DNA from: an uncultured Treponema sp.
Lineage (GTDB): Bacteria; Spirochaetota; Spirochaetia; Treponematales; Treponemataceae
Reading direction: 5' to 3'
NCBI GenBank assembly: GCA_946410085.1
Contig: CAMJZA010000002.1
Location: 1-64,000, forward strand
Length of the DNA stretch: 64,000 nucleotides
The notes beneath the pieces are model-generated. The model was given only the letters and a program-made list of their open reading frames with translations, was not told the DNA's origin and did no database searches. Made by a program: the position numbers and the translations under genes. This document shows positions 39,630-49,571 of this stretch, piece after piece; the stretch's first letter is position 1, and the number at the start of each line of letters is the position of its first letter.

Positions 39630-40445
39630 CTACGCTTCTTTTTCGTACAGGCAGGCCCACTGGGTCTTCAGGAATTTGAACTTTGTTTCCATGCCGAACA
39701 GGCTTTCTGAGTGTCCGATGAACAGATAGGAATGCTTTGCCATCGCATTCCAGAAACGGTCAATCGTCGCCTTCTGGGCATCCTCGTCAAAATAAATGAG
39801 GACGTTCCGGCAGAACACGATGTCAAAGTCCTTGACGCCCGACTCGTGGGCAAGGTTATGGTAGTCAAAGCTGATGGTTGAAAGCAGCTCGGGCTTGACC
39901 TGAAAGCCCTCGGGTGTCTTCGTAAAGAAGCGGTCAAGGTAGTCCTGGGGAATCCCCGTGATGCGGTTTGTCTGGTAGAAGCCCTGGCGGCCGACCATAA
40001 GGGACTTGAGCGAGATGTCAGATGCCCGGATACTGAAGGTATAGGGAGCCGGCAGCTTGTCCTTGAGCAGCATCGCAATCGTATAGGGTTCCTCACCCGT
40101 CGAGCAGCCGGCGCTCCAGATGTTTATCTTCGTATGTCCCGTCTTTTTCTTGTCTTCTATCACGTGGGGAATGACATAATTGATTAAGGCGTCAAAATGA
40201 GGCTGGTTCCTGAAGAAACGCGTCAGATTCGTCGTTATGCTGTCCAGAAAGAGCTTGAGCTCCTCCTGATCGGACGTAACCATCTTAAAGTAGGTGTCCA
40301 CATCGTTCAGCTGCTTCTCCCGAAGCCGCTCCTTCAAACGACTGTCCAGAATAGAACGGTTCGTATCTGAAAACGTAATACCGCACGCCTTATAAATCAA
40401 ATCGCGGTACATAGTAAACTGTGAATCAGTAAGCAAGTCAGCCAT
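39630..40445 (-). CDS. cheR: Chemotaxis methyltransferase CheR
   Basis: NIWSAGCSTGEEPYTIAM; IVFCRNVLIYFD. Confidence 0.95.
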   Translation of the reverse strand: MADLLTDSQFTMYRDLIYKACGITFSDTNRSILDSRLKERLREKQLNDVDTYFKMVTSDQEELKLFLDSITTNLTRFFRNQPHFDALINYVIPHVIEDKKKTGHTKINIWSAGCSTGEEPYTIAMLLKDKLPAPYTFSIRASDISLKSLMVGRQGFYQTNRITGIPQDYLDRFFTKTPEGFQVKPELLSTISFDYHNLAHESGVKDFDIVFCRNVLIYFDEDAQKATIDRFWNAMAKHSYLFIGHSESLFGMETKFKFLKTQWACLYEKEA

Positions 40446-40538
40446 AGAGCTATTATATACCGCAATCGAAAAAAAGTAAACAAGCAATTCCAGAAACTCG
40501 CTTGAAAAGCACCTTTCCTTGTGCTAGTATAACGGCAC

Positions 40539-41246
40539 ATGATGAAAGAGAAACGACAAAACGTATACGAGTATTCTTTTGAGATGCAGCGCAGAAGGAA
40601 GCGGCGGATTACCACGACCCTGGCCACCATTTTCGGGACCTTCCTCTTCGTGACCCTCTTCCAGAGCTTCATCCTCTTTCCCATCCACATCAAGTCGGAC
40701 ACCATGGAAGACGGGCTTTCTGCAGGAGGCATCGCCTTTGTGTGTCCCCTGCTGAAGAAGCCCGAACGGGGCGACCTGTGCTATATAGCACGCATGGACG
40801 GACACCGGGAGTCATACCTCATGCGGCTTGCAGACTCCTTTGTCCGCTTCTTCACCTTCCAGCAGATCTCACCCTTCTCTGAAAGCAGCAAAAACAGCGG
40901 ACAGCCCTTTGTCAGGCGGGTCATCGCCCTGCCCGGCGACAGTGTATATATGAAGGATTTTGTCCTCTACATCAAACCGGATGCAGACAAGCACTATCTG
41001 TCCGAATTTGAGCTTTCGGGCAAGCCCTACAACGTGCAGATTTTTTCGATTCCTGCCGAATGGGACAATGTCGGCGTGTCAGGTGACCTGGAGGAGCAGA
41101 CGCTGGGAGAGGGAGAATACTTCGTCCTCGCCGACAACCGCGTGGAAAGCCTGGATTCCCGGCACTGGGGAGCCGTTAAAAGCGACCGCTTCCTCGGACG
41201 GGTCCTCCTCCAGTATTTTCCCGTCACCAGCATCAAGGCATACTGA
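40539..41246 (+). CDS. lepB: Signal peptidase I
   Basis: N-terminal TM, KSDTMEDGL, VRRVIALPGDSV, GEYFVLADNRVESLDSRHWG. Confidence 0.88.
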   Translation: MMKEKRQNVYEYSFEMQRRRKRRITTTLATIFGTFLFVTLFQSFILFPIHIKSDTMEDGLSAGGIAFVCPLLKKPERGDLCYIARMDGHRESYLMRLADSFVRFFTFQQISPFSESSKNSGQPFVRRVIALPGDSVYMKDFVLYIKPDADKHYLSEFELSGKPYNVQIFSIPAEWDNVGVSGDLEEQTLGEGEYFVLADNRVESLDSRHWGAVKSDRFLGRVLLQYFPVTSIKAY

Positions 41247-41261
41247 CCGCCTCCTGACCGG

Positions 41262-42491
41262 ATGACATCCAAAAGCCTGTACGTCCACATCCCCTTCTGC
41301 CGTTCAAAGTGTGCCTACTGTGACTTTTTCAGCAGGGGGGAAAGCAGGTTTGTTCCCGACACGTACCTGGACGCCCTCATCAGGGAACTTTCCTTTTATA
41401 CTGTCCGATACGGGATTGAGCAGTTTCGGACAGTCTACCTCGGAGGCGGTACGCCCAGCCTCCTCTCCCCGCCTCAGCTTTCCCGGCTTCTGCACGCAGC
41501 CTGCTCTGCCCCCCTGCCCCCCGAAGAAGTGACCGTCGAGATGAACCCCGAAAGCCTTTCAGAAGACCTGCTTGCCGTTTTCGCAGACTGTCCCGCAGAA
41601 CGGAAGCGGCTTTCGCTCGGAATCCAGAGCCTGCAGGAAACGGCCTTGAACGCAGTCAACAGGCACTGCACGGCACAGGAAGCCCGGAAAGCCCTTGACC
41701 TCACGGCACGGTACTGGCGGGGAGACCTCTGCCTGGACCTCATCGCCGGCCTGCCCTGCCAGACGGATACAGCATTCCTCAAATCCCTGCATGACTGCCT
41801 CGCGTACCGGCCGCAGCACGTCTCCCTCTACAGCCTGACCGTCGAAGAAGGGACACCGCTGTACACGACAATCGGCAGCATGGACTGGAATGCCGATGAG
41901 GCGGACGGACAGTGGATTGCCGGAAAGGAAGCGCTGGAAGCGGCAGGCTTCCGTCAGTACGAAGTGTCCAATTTCTGCAGGGAAGACCACGAAAGCAGGC
42001 ACAACATGACCTACTGGATGCAGGAAGACTACATCGGCATCGGGAGCGGGGCGACAGGTAGCATCTATGCCTTCTCCGGCGAAGGAGGCCTGCGCTGGAC
42101 GAACACCCGGGACATCGCAGCCTACAGCGCCTTCTGGAATGCCTGTGACAGGTCCGGCAACTCCGCCGGCAGCACCGGCGAAGCAGCAATCCCCTGCGAA
42201 AGGGAACGCCTGACGCTTGAAATTGAAGAAGAGGAATTTCTGATGATGGGCCTCCGCAGCACATACGGCATCAGTGCAGGGGAATACCGGCGCCGGTTCC
42301 CGGCACTTGAGCCGTGGCACGGCCGGCTGGAATGCAGGCTCGGCGTACGGGGAGGAGCCTGGGAACGCTTCTCGGCACTGGACGGCATGGCATCGGGCTG
42401 TAAAATTCGCAGGGAAGGAGACGATGTCACGTATGCTTTTGAGGGAAAGGCCCTTTCATTCCTGAACCGCTTTTTGCGGCTCCTGGCATGA
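41262..42491 (+). CDS. HemW-like radical SAM protein
   Basis: YVHIPFCRSKCAYCDFF cluster motif; GGGTPS. Confidence 0.92.
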   Translation: MTSKSLYVHIPFCRSKCAYCDFFSRGESRFVPDTYLDALIRELSFYTVRYGIEQFRTVYLGGGTPSLLSPPQLSRLLHAACSAPLPPEEVTVEMNPESLSEDLLAVFADCPAERKRLSLGIQSLQETALNAVNRHCTAQEARKALDLTARYWRGDLCLDLIAGLPCQTDTAFLKSLHDCLAYRPQHVSLYSLTVEEGTPLYTTIGSMDWNADEADGQWIAGKEALEAAGFRQYEVSNFCREDHESRHNMTYWMQEDYIGIGSGATGSIYAFSGEGGLRWTNTRDIAAYSAFWNACDRSGNSAGSTGEAAIPCERERLTLEIEEEEFLMMGLRSTYGISAGEYRRRFPALEPWHGRLECRLGVRGGAWERFSALDGMASGCKIRREGDDVTYAFEGKALSFLNRFLRLLA

Positions 42492-42496
42492 AGCAC

Positions 42497-42525
42497 TTGA
42501 CTTAATGAAAAAAAACGAGCATAAT
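42497..42525 (+). promoter_or_regulatory. Putative promoter upstream of the 29-codon gene
   Basis: TTGACT-N17-CATAAT. Confidence 0.65.
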
Positions 42526-42554
42526 ATTCACTAGAAATTTTAAGGAGTCCTATC

Positions 42555-42644
42555 GTGCCTTGTGGTAAAAAAAGAAAGCGCGCAAAAATTGCAACACATA
42601 AGCGGAAGAAGATGCTTAGGCGGAATCGGCATAAAGCAAAGTAA
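42555..42644 (+). CDS. 29-aa basic peptide, AURKAIP1/COX24 (mS38)-like putative ribosomal protein
   Basis: GTG start: MPCGKKRKRAKIATHKRKKMLRRNRHKAK; AAGGAG 7 nt upstream; too short for the supplied ORF track. Confidence 0.8.
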   Translation: MPCGKKRKRAKIATHKRKKMLRRNRHKAK

Positions 42645-42738
42645 GCCTGTAGTAGTTTTTGCTCCGAAAAAGAAGGACGGTTGTTCCTGCAATCCATTTG
42701 TCTGCAAATGGTTTACAGGACAGCTTTCCGACAATGCG

Positions 42739-42762
42739 GCCGGGAAATTCCCGGCTTTTTTT
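42739..42762 (+). terminator. Terminator/attenuator hairpin immediately upstream of dxs
   Basis: GCCGGGAA-A-TTCCCGGC followed by TTTTTTT, ending 16 nt before the dxs start. Confidence 0.85.
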
Positions 42763-42778
42763 ATAGGGAGAAAGCGGT

Positions 42779-44755
42779 TTGCTCCTGCAGAACATCAACT
42801 CGCCTGATGACCTGAAAAAAGTTCCCTCCTCACAGCTTCAGCTCCTTGCCGGCGAGCTGCGGTCGATTATCATCAAGACCGTTGGAAAAAACGGCGGCCA
42901 TCTTGCAAGCAACCTTGGTACCGTGGAGCTGACAATCGCACTGCACCGGGTCTTCAACAGCCCGCAGGACGCAATCATCTGGGACGTAAGCCACCAGTGC
43001 TATTCCCACAAGCTGCTGACGGGCCGCTATCGGGATTTTCCGACGATCCGGCAGAAGGACGGTCTATCCGGCTTTACCCGCATCAGCGAGAGTCCGCACG
43101 ACTACTTTGACGCCGGACACGCTTCTTCCTCCATTTCTTCCGCACTCGGCCTGCTTTCCGCATGGCGGATGCAGGGCCGGGAAGACAAGGTCGTTGCCGT
43201 CATCGGAGACGGTGCCCTGACCGGCGGCATGGCCTATGAAGCCCTGAGCCATGCGGGCCAGCTCGCAAAAAACCTCATCGTCATCGTCAACGACAACAAG
43301 ATGTCCATAAGCCCGAATACCGGATCCGTATCCCGCTACCTGTCCGTCCTTACCGCAACGGCAGGCTACCAGAACTTCCGGTACAAGATAGACCGTCTCG
43401 TCGACGACATTCCCTACATAAACAGGAAGCTGGGAAAATTCATCTACCGCTTCAAGCGGGGCTTGAAAGGCCTCCTCCTTACGAACAACCTCTTCGTGGA
43501 CCTGGGATTCGAATATGTCGGCCCCCTCAACGGGCATAATATCCAGCAGCTTGAACAGATGTTCCGCCGCGTCAGGAAGATGAACCGGCCGGTCATCATC
43601 CATGTCATCACGAAAAAAGGAAAAGGGTACCGGCCGGCAGAGCATGATCCTTCAACCTTCCACGGCGTCGGCCCCTTCAACATCAGCGATGGAGTCGTAG
43701 AAAAGTTTGACACGGTCAGTTTTACCGAGGTCTTCAGCCATGAAATTGTCAGCATGGCCGCAAAGGACTCCCGCATCTGCGCGATAACGGCAGCCATGTC
43801 AAAAGGAACGGGGCTGGACGCCTTTTCCCGGCGCTACAGGGACCGTTTCTTTGACGTCGGCATTGCAGAGGAACATGCCGTTACCTTCGCGGGCGGCCTT
43901 GCTGCGGGGGGCATGGTTCCGGTTGTCGCAATCTATTCAACCTTCATCCAGCGGTCAGTCGATCAGATTATCGAAGATATTGCCCTACAGGAACGGCATG
44001 TCATCATGGTCTTTGACCGGGCAGGAGCCGTCCCGGCAGACGGAGAAACCCATCAGGGCATTTTCGACATCGCCCTCCTCCGTCCCATTCCGAACCTGAC
44101 CCTGCTGACGGTAGCCAGCGAAAAAGACATGGAACTCTGCCTGAACTGGGCCGTAAACGAAGCAAAAGGTCCCGTTGCCCTGCGCTGGCCCAAGATGTCA
44201 TGCCCCTCTGAAATACCGGCCTTTTCCAAGCCCGTCATGAGCGGACGCGGCATTCTGGTCAAGAGCGATGAATTTGCCCCTGCCCTGAGCGTCGCACTGG
44301 AAGCAAAGGCAGAAGGCAAAAACAGGCTCCTTGCGGCACTCAGCTCCAAACGGAAAGGGCGGAAGGCATCCGACATGCTGCTGGTCTGTACCGGCAGCAT
44401 GTACAGTGAAAGCCTGACGGCGGCAAGAAGCCTCCTGCTCAAGGAACTCTCTGCGGATATCTACATTCTCCGCTTCCTCAAGCCCTTCGATGAAAGCTAT
44501 TTCCTGTCAATCGTAGAAAAATATGCAGCCGTTGTCTTCATTGAAGACGGCGTCCGCATCGGCGGCATGGCAGAATACCTTGACCGCCTGGTCTGTCAGG
44601 GCGGCAGGAAGGGCAGCAGAATTCCGACAGCAGTCCTCGCTTTCCCGAACCGGTTCCTCAGAAACGGTAACCGTGAACAGATACTCGAAGAAGCCCGCCT
44701 GAGTCCGAAGGATATAGCCGCCGCCGCAATGAACGTATGGGAGCAGACGAAATGA
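42779..44755 (+). CDS. dxs: 1-deoxy-D-xylulose-5-phosphate synthase, TTG start
   Basis: HLASNLGTVELTIALH, GDGALTGGMAYEAL, transketolase-like domains. Confidence 0.95.
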   Translation: MLLQNINSPDDLKKVPSSQLQLLAGELRSIIIKTVGKNGGHLASNLGTVELTIALHRVFNSPQDAIIWDVSHQCYSHKLLTGRYRDFPTIRQKDGLSGFTRISESPHDYFDAGHASSSISSALGLLSAWRMQGREDKVVAVIGDGALTGGMAYEALSHAGQLAKNLIVIVNDNKMSISPNTGSVSRYLSVLTATAGYQNFRYKIDRLVDDIPYINRKLGKFIYRFKRGLKGLLLTNNLFVDLGFEYVGPLNGHNIQQLEQMFRRVRKMNRPVIIHVITKKGKGYRPAEHDPSTFHGVGPFNISDGVVEKFDTVSFTEVFSHEIVSMAAKDSRICAITAAMSKGTGLDAFSRRYRDRFFDVGIAEEHAVTFAGGLAAGGMVPVVAIYSTFIQRSVDQIIEDIALQERHVIMVFDRAGAVPADGETHQGIFDIALLRPIPNLTLLTVASEKDMELCLNWAVNEAKGPVALRWPKMSCPSEIPAFSKPVMSGRGILVKSDEFAPALSVALEAKAEGKNRLLAALSSKRKGRKASDMLLVCTGSMYSESLTAARSLLLKELSADIYILRFLKPFDESYFLSIVEKYAAVVFIEDGVRIGGMAEYLDRLVCQGGRKGSRIPTAVLAFPNRFLRNGNREQILEEARLSPKDIAAAAMNVWEQTK

Positions 44756-45594
44756 AATGCCTCCACCTGGCAGACAGGGACATCACGACAGACCGGCCTG
44801 CATTCATCATGGGCATCGTCAATGCCACGCCGGACAGCTTTTACAGCGCCAGCAGAGGCGGCATTGATCGTGCCCTGCAGCTTATAGAGGAAGGGGCCGA
44901 CATCATAGATATCGGAGGTGAATCTACCCGCCCCGGTGCATCCTATGTCGATGAAGCAGAAGAACTCCACCGGGTCGTCTCGGTGATTGAACAGCTCAGG
45001 CGCAGGTCCGGCATCCCTGTTTCCGTCGACACCCGCAAGCGGTCCGTCATGGAAGCAGCCTGGAATGCAGGGGCAGACATCCTCAATGATATTTCCGCCC
45101 TGGAAGATGCGGCAGACATCGCAGCCTTCGCCGCAGACAGGAAACTGCCGGTTATCCTAATGCACAAGCGGGGCATTCCCAGGACCATGCAGGAAGAAAC
45201 CCGCTACGACAACGTGGTCAGCCAGGTCAGTTCCTATCTTGCACAGCGGGCCGCCGCCGCAGAAGCAGCAGGCATTGCCGGGAACAAGATTATCGTTGAC
45301 CCGGGAATCGGCTTCGGCAAGGGACTGGAAGAAAACCGCCGGCTCATCTGGAACTGCGGTTCCCTCTGCGGGGGCAGGTATCCGGTTCTGATGGCACTCT
45401 CACGGAAAAGCTGCATCGGACTCATGGTCGGGGAAGATGATGCAACCGGTGACGGACGGCTCTACGGGACCCTCGCCGCCGACATCATCGCCGTTCAACG
45501 GGGGGCATCCCTGCTGCGGGTTCACGACGTCAAGGCTTGCCGTAACACGCTCGACGTGATAAAATCACTCCAAGACTGCGGGGAAGAGGGGTAG
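44752..45594 (+). CDS. folP: Dihydropteroate synthase
   Basis: IMGIVNATPDSFY, DIGGESTRPGA. Confidence 0.95.
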   Translation: MKCLHLADRDITTDRPAFIMGIVNATPDSFYSASRGGIDRALQLIEEGADIIDIGGESTRPGASYVDEAEELHRVVSVIEQLRRRSGIPVSVDTRKRSVMEAAWNAGADILNDISALEDAADIAAFAADRKLPVILMHKRGIPRTMQEETRYDNVVSQVSSYLAQRAAAAEAAGIAGNKIIVDPGIGFGKGLEENRRLIWNCGSLCGGRYPVLMALSRKSCIGLMVGEDDATGDGRLYGTLAADIIAVQRGASLLRVHDVKACRNTLDVIKSLQDCGEEG

Positions 45595-45597
45595 CGA

Positions 45598-46419
45598 TTG
45601 ACATTCTTTTCGGTTTTAGGCCAGATTTATACGAATTACATCAATCCCTTTCTCGACATCATGCTGATGACATTCCTGATTTACTGGGCCTATAAGCTCA
45701 TCATCAGGACAAATGCCCTTCAAGTTCTGCGGGCAGTCATCTACTTCGTCATTTTCTACGTCATCGTCGTATTCATCCTTCGTCTGAACACCCTGAGCTG
45801 GCTGCTCAACATCGTCGGCCCCGCCTTCATCATCGGGGCAGTCATCATCCTGCAGCCGGAAATGCGGAAAATATTCCTCAAACTGGGACAGACTGACTGG
45901 TTCCTGCTGGGAGGAAAGAAGAAGCACACGTATGTGGATTCCGTGCTGGTCGCCGCATATGAAATGTCCAAACAGCGGCGGGGCATGCTGGTCGTGTTCA
46001 TGAAATCATCCAAGCTTGAACAGGTCATCGGGAGCGGACAGAAGATAAACGCAGACCTGTCCTCCAACCTCCTCATCACGATTTTCGGCCACGACACGCC
46101 GATGCACGACGGAGCCTGCGTCGTACAGGGCGACAAGATACTTGCGGCAGGCTGCTTCCTGCCCGTCAGCGAGAACTACGACATCAAGAAAACCTACGGG
46201 ACGCGGCACCGGGCCGCGCTCGGCCTGAGCGAGCAGTGCGATGCGGTGATTCTCGTCGTCAGCGAGGAATCCGGGGCAATCAGCCTTGCCTATGATTCAC
46301 AGCTCCACTATGACCTTCCGATTGAGACCCTGACGAGGATCCTTGAGAAAAAGCTAGAAATCAAGAAGGAAGATCAGAAGATAGAGGATTCAGAAGATGA
46401 ACACAAGTCTGCTTCGTGA
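45598..46419 (+). CDS. dacA: Diadenylate cyclase (DacA/CdaA type), TTG start
   Basis: Three N-terminal TM; HDGACVVQGD (DGA) and GTRHRAALGLSE (RHR). Confidence 0.94.
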   Translation: MTFFSVLGQIYTNYINPFLDIMLMTFLIYWAYKLIIRTNALQVLRAVIYFVIFYVIVVFILRLNTLSWLLNIVGPAFIIGAVIILQPEMRKIFLKLGQTDWFLLGGKKKHTYVDSVLVAAYEMSKQRRGMLVVFMKSSKLEQVIGSGQKINADLSSNLLITIFGHDTPMHDGACVVQGDKILAAGCFLPVSENYDIKKTYGTRHRAALGLSEQCDAVILVVSEESGAISLAYDSQLHYDLPIETLTRILEKKLEIKKEDQKIEDSEDEHKSAS

Positions 46420-47395
46420 AAAACTGCTCAGTCACTGGAAGGAAAAACTCGGCTGCTTCATCATGGCTCTGGCAATATACGCCTTTTATCAGATCCAGCG
46501 TTTTGAGCGGGAAGAATTCACCGTGCCGCTGGAAGTCAAGGCGCCGGGTAACCTCACGGTCAGGAGCGGTTTTGCGCTCCCCCAGTACGTGAAGGTCAGC
46601 CTCAGGGCAGACCGGGGCGAACTGGGCGGCATTTCATCGAGCGACATCGGAGCCTTCATAGACTTAAGCTATGCGTCACGGGCAGGAAGCTATGATTTTC
46701 TCGTCAACGTGCGGCCAAACCGGAGGCTTTCCAGCCTTTCCCCCCTTGAAATCAGCGTCCAGCCTCAGCGGATACAGGTTGAAATTGAAGAGGAAATTGT
46801 CCGCTTCGTTCCCATTTCCGCAACCATCTCGGGACAGCCCGCATACGGCTACGAAAGCAGCGCGGTCAGCATGGTACCGACCAGCGTAAAGCTGCAGGGT
46901 CCGAAGAGCGCCGTTGAAGGCATACAGGAAATTCAGACCGAAGAAGTCTCCCTCGACGGGGCAACCGAAAGCATCAGCAGGGAAGTCGGCTTCATGAACC
47001 TCAGTTCCCTGGTCATGGTCGACCCGGAACAGCAGGTGCAGGTCTCCGTTGCCATTACGCCGATCGAAGCTTCCAGGACAATCGAGGGCATTGAGATAAG
47101 CTACGACAACATTGATTCCCGCCTTGATATTTCCCACGAACGCAATCTGGTCACTATTACCGTGGAAGGCAAGCTGCTGGAACTGGACCGGATGAAGAAA
47201 AACAGCTGTTCGGCATCGGCAGACTGTTCAATGGCAACCGGTCCGGGAACCATCGAAGTTCCCGTGTTCATCCATGTACCCGACAACGTAAAACTGACCG
47301 CATGGACCGTCAATACCGTAACCGTGACCTTTACGGAAAAACCGGAAGCGGAACTCAGTCCCGAAGAAGAAGCCGCCTTCGGCTATTATTACTAG
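46397..47395 (+). CDS. YbbR-domain (CdaR-like) protein
   Basis: Single TM then repeated YbbR-like domains; follows dacA. Confidence 0.85.
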   Translation: MNTSLLREKLLSHWKEKLGCFIMALAIYAFYQIQRFEREEFTVPLEVKAPGNLTVRSGFALPQYVKVSLRADRGELGGISSSDIGAFIDLSYASRAGSYDFLVNVRPNRRLSSLSPLEISVQPQRIQVEIEEEIVRFVPISATISGQPAYGYESSAVSMVPTSVKLQGPKSAVEGIQEIQTEEVSLDGATESISREVGFMNLSSLVMVDPEQQVQVSVAITPIEASRTIEGIEISYDNIDSRLDISHERNLVTITVEGKLLELDRMKKNSCSASADCSMATGPGTIEVPVFIHVPDNVKLTAWTVNTVTVTFTEKPEAELSPEEEAAFGYYY

Positions 47396-47405
47396 CGCAG
47401 CAGCT

Positions 47406-47789
47406 ATGATTTGTGGAATAGGCTGTGACATCGCAAAAATCTCCCGATTCCAGTCCTGGCTGGAAAAACCGGGAATGATTGCCCGTTTTTTCAACGAACG
47501 GGAGTGCTTTCCGGGGCAGCATGCCAGCCAGGGACGGCTCATGGAATGGTATGCTGCACGCTTTGCCGCAAAAGAAGCTTTTGCAAAAGCATTAGGAACA
47601 GGTTTTTCTGCCTTTAAACTTGCCGATATGTATATAGAGAAGAACGATGACGGACAGCCTTTCCTCCGCGTGACGGGTGGGGCCAGGGAGAAAATGGAAT
47701 CCTTATATGGTAAGGATGTCCACGTCCATGTCTCCCTGAGCCATGAAAAGGAATATGCTGTTGCATTTGTGATTATAGAGCGGAGGTAA
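47406..47789 (+). CDS. acpS: Holo-[acyl-carrier-protein] synthase
   Basis: GIGCDIAKISRF, WYAARFAAKEAFAKALGTG. Confidence 0.93.
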   Translation: MICGIGCDIAKISRFQSWLEKPGMIARFFNERECFPGQHASQGRLMEWYAARFAAKEAFAKALGTGFSAFKLADMYIEKNDDGQPFLRVTGGAREKMESLYGKDVHVHVSLSHEKEYAVAFVIIERR

Positions 47790-47796
47790 TCTGTTT

Positions 47797-48699
47797 ATGA
47801 AAAAAGAGGAAGAGGGCGGCAAGAAACCGGCAGTCACCTATTGGAAGAAAGAACTGGCCGTCTGCCCCGTATGCGGGAAGAAATTCGGACAGGAAGAGAT
47901 GCACAAGGGTGGAGGCCGCATGATAGCAGGCCCCTTGACCGACGAACTGCACAGGGTTTTTGAGCCTTCAAAGAAATTCGGCCGCGTCTACCCCCTCATC
48001 TATGACATCGGATGCTGTCCCAAGTGCAATACGGCCCTGTTCTGGAATGACTTCACGGACCTAAAGGACAAGGCAAGCCTGGAACGGCTGGAAGCCGACA
48101 CGCCGCAGCGGCAGAAGCGGGTTGAAACCGTTTTCCCGAATTTCAACGTATCGACGGAAAAGAGCTTCATTGAGCGGAACCTCTATGACGGAGTTGCCTA
48201 TTACTACCTCGCCCTCCTGAGCTACGAAAAGGTTGACCTCGCATTCGGACCGACATTCAAGCGCGCAATGATAAGCCTCCGCCTTGCCTGGCTCTGCAAG
48301 GACCTGGATACCGCCTGTCCTGGGCACAACTTTGACTATATATCACAGGTCTTTTACCGGAAAGCCCTTTTCTTTTACCAGCAGACCCTGATCAATGAAA
48401 CCAGCCGCATTGAATCCATTGAGTCGATTCATTACTTTGGCCCCGATATGGACAAGAGCTACGGCTACGACGGCATCCTCTACCTCTGTGGCCTGTTGGA
48501 ATACAAGTACGGACAGCGGGAGGACGAAAGCCTGCGGCTCAAGAAGCTCAGCGAATTCAAGGGAGCGATCGCCAAGCTCTTCGGACTCGGAAAATCCTCG
48601 AAGGAAAAGCCGGGCCCCCTCCTTGAAGTTGCAAAGAACCTCTATGACGACATAGCAAAGGAGCTTTCGAACAACAACATCTTCTCGGATGATGACTAG
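47797..48699 (+). CDS. DUF2225-like protein
   Basis: CPVCGKKF ... CCPKCNTALFW zinc-ribbon-like start. Confidence 0.75.
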   Translation: MKKEEEGGKKPAVTYWKKELAVCPVCGKKFGQEEMHKGGGRMIAGPLTDELHRVFEPSKKFGRVYPLIYDIGCCPKCNTALFWNDFTDLKDKASLERLEADTPQRQKRVETVFPNFNVSTEKSFIERNLYDGVAYYYLALLSYEKVDLAFGPTFKRAMISLRLAWLCKDLDTACPGHNFDYISQVFYRKALFFYQQTLINETSRIESIESIHYFGPDMDKSYGYDGILYLCGLLEYKYGQREDESLRLKKLSEFKGAIAKLFGLGKSSKEKPGPLLEVAKNLYDDIAKELSNNNIFSDDD

Positions 48700-48714
48700 G
48701 ACGATGATTCATCG

Positions 48715-49503
48715 ATGACAAACGTACTCCTCTCCATCTCCTACGACGGCAGCGACTTCTGCGGCTGGCAGCGGCAGGACAAGTCAGACGGCGGGGAGCC
48801 CGTCCGCACCGTCCAGGGGGAACTGGAGACGGCACTGGCAAAGATGCTCAAGGCCCCCGTCAAGCTCTACGGCTCCGGCAGAACCGACAGCGGTGTCCAT
48901 GCCCGTGCCCAAAAGGCAAATTTCCTGTCCCCCTTCGATGCAATCCCCCCCTCCGGCTACGTGCGGGCCCTAAACGGTATCCTGCCCCGCGACATCAGGA
49001 TACAGTCGGCACAGCCTGTCCCCGAAACGTTCAATGCCCGCTTTGACGCAACCTCCCGCATATACCGTTACTTTATCCGCACGGGGACAACCCCGCCCTT
49101 TGCCAGTGAAACGAGATACCTCTGGTACCAGCCCCGAGAGCTGAACCTCACCCGCCTGAACGAGATGGCAGCTTTCCTGTCCGGAGAGATTGACTGCGCA
49201 ACGTTTTCCGCAGCAGGAGACCAGAGCCTTTCCACCAGGCGCTATATTGACCGGGCAGGCTTTTTTCCTGCCCCGGACCGGGAAAACACCCTCATATTCG
49301 AAATAGAAGCAAATGCCTTTCTCTGGAAGATGATCCGCTCACTCGTCGGAACCTTCGTCCAGCTGGACATGCAGGGAGCCGCACCGGCCGTGTTCAAGGA
49401 GATTCTGGACAGCAGGAACCGTCAGCGGGCACTGATGACCGCACCTCCGACTGGCCTCTTTCTCTGGGACATCCGCTTTGACGGTATCCGACGGCATGTC
49501 TAG
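48715..49503 (+). CDS. truA: tRNA pseudouridine synthase A
   Basis: ISYDGSDFCGWQRQ, GSGRTDSGVHA. Confidence 0.95.
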   Translation: MTNVLLSISYDGSDFCGWQRQDKSDGGEPVRTVQGELETALAKMLKAPVKLYGSGRTDSGVHARAQKANFLSPFDAIPPSGYVRALNGILPRDIRIQSAQPVPETFNARFDATSRIYRYFIRTGTTPPFASETRYLWYQPRELNLTRLNEMAAFLSGEIDCATFSAAGDQSLSTRRYIDRAGFFPAPDRENTLIFEIEANAFLWKMIRSLVGTFVQLDMQGAAPAVFKEILDSRNRQRALMTAPPTGLFLWDIRFDGIRRHV

Positions 49504-49571
49504 GCGCCGGGCCGGCATTTTCCTTCCCGAATCAGCAGGTCAGACCTGGCGGCAGCCAGCCGTCAAGCCTG

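Noticed and set aside
42645-42780. Thiamine pyrophosphate riboswitch upstream of dxs
   Set aside because: No CTGAGA / ACCTGA-type THI-box core seen in the leader.
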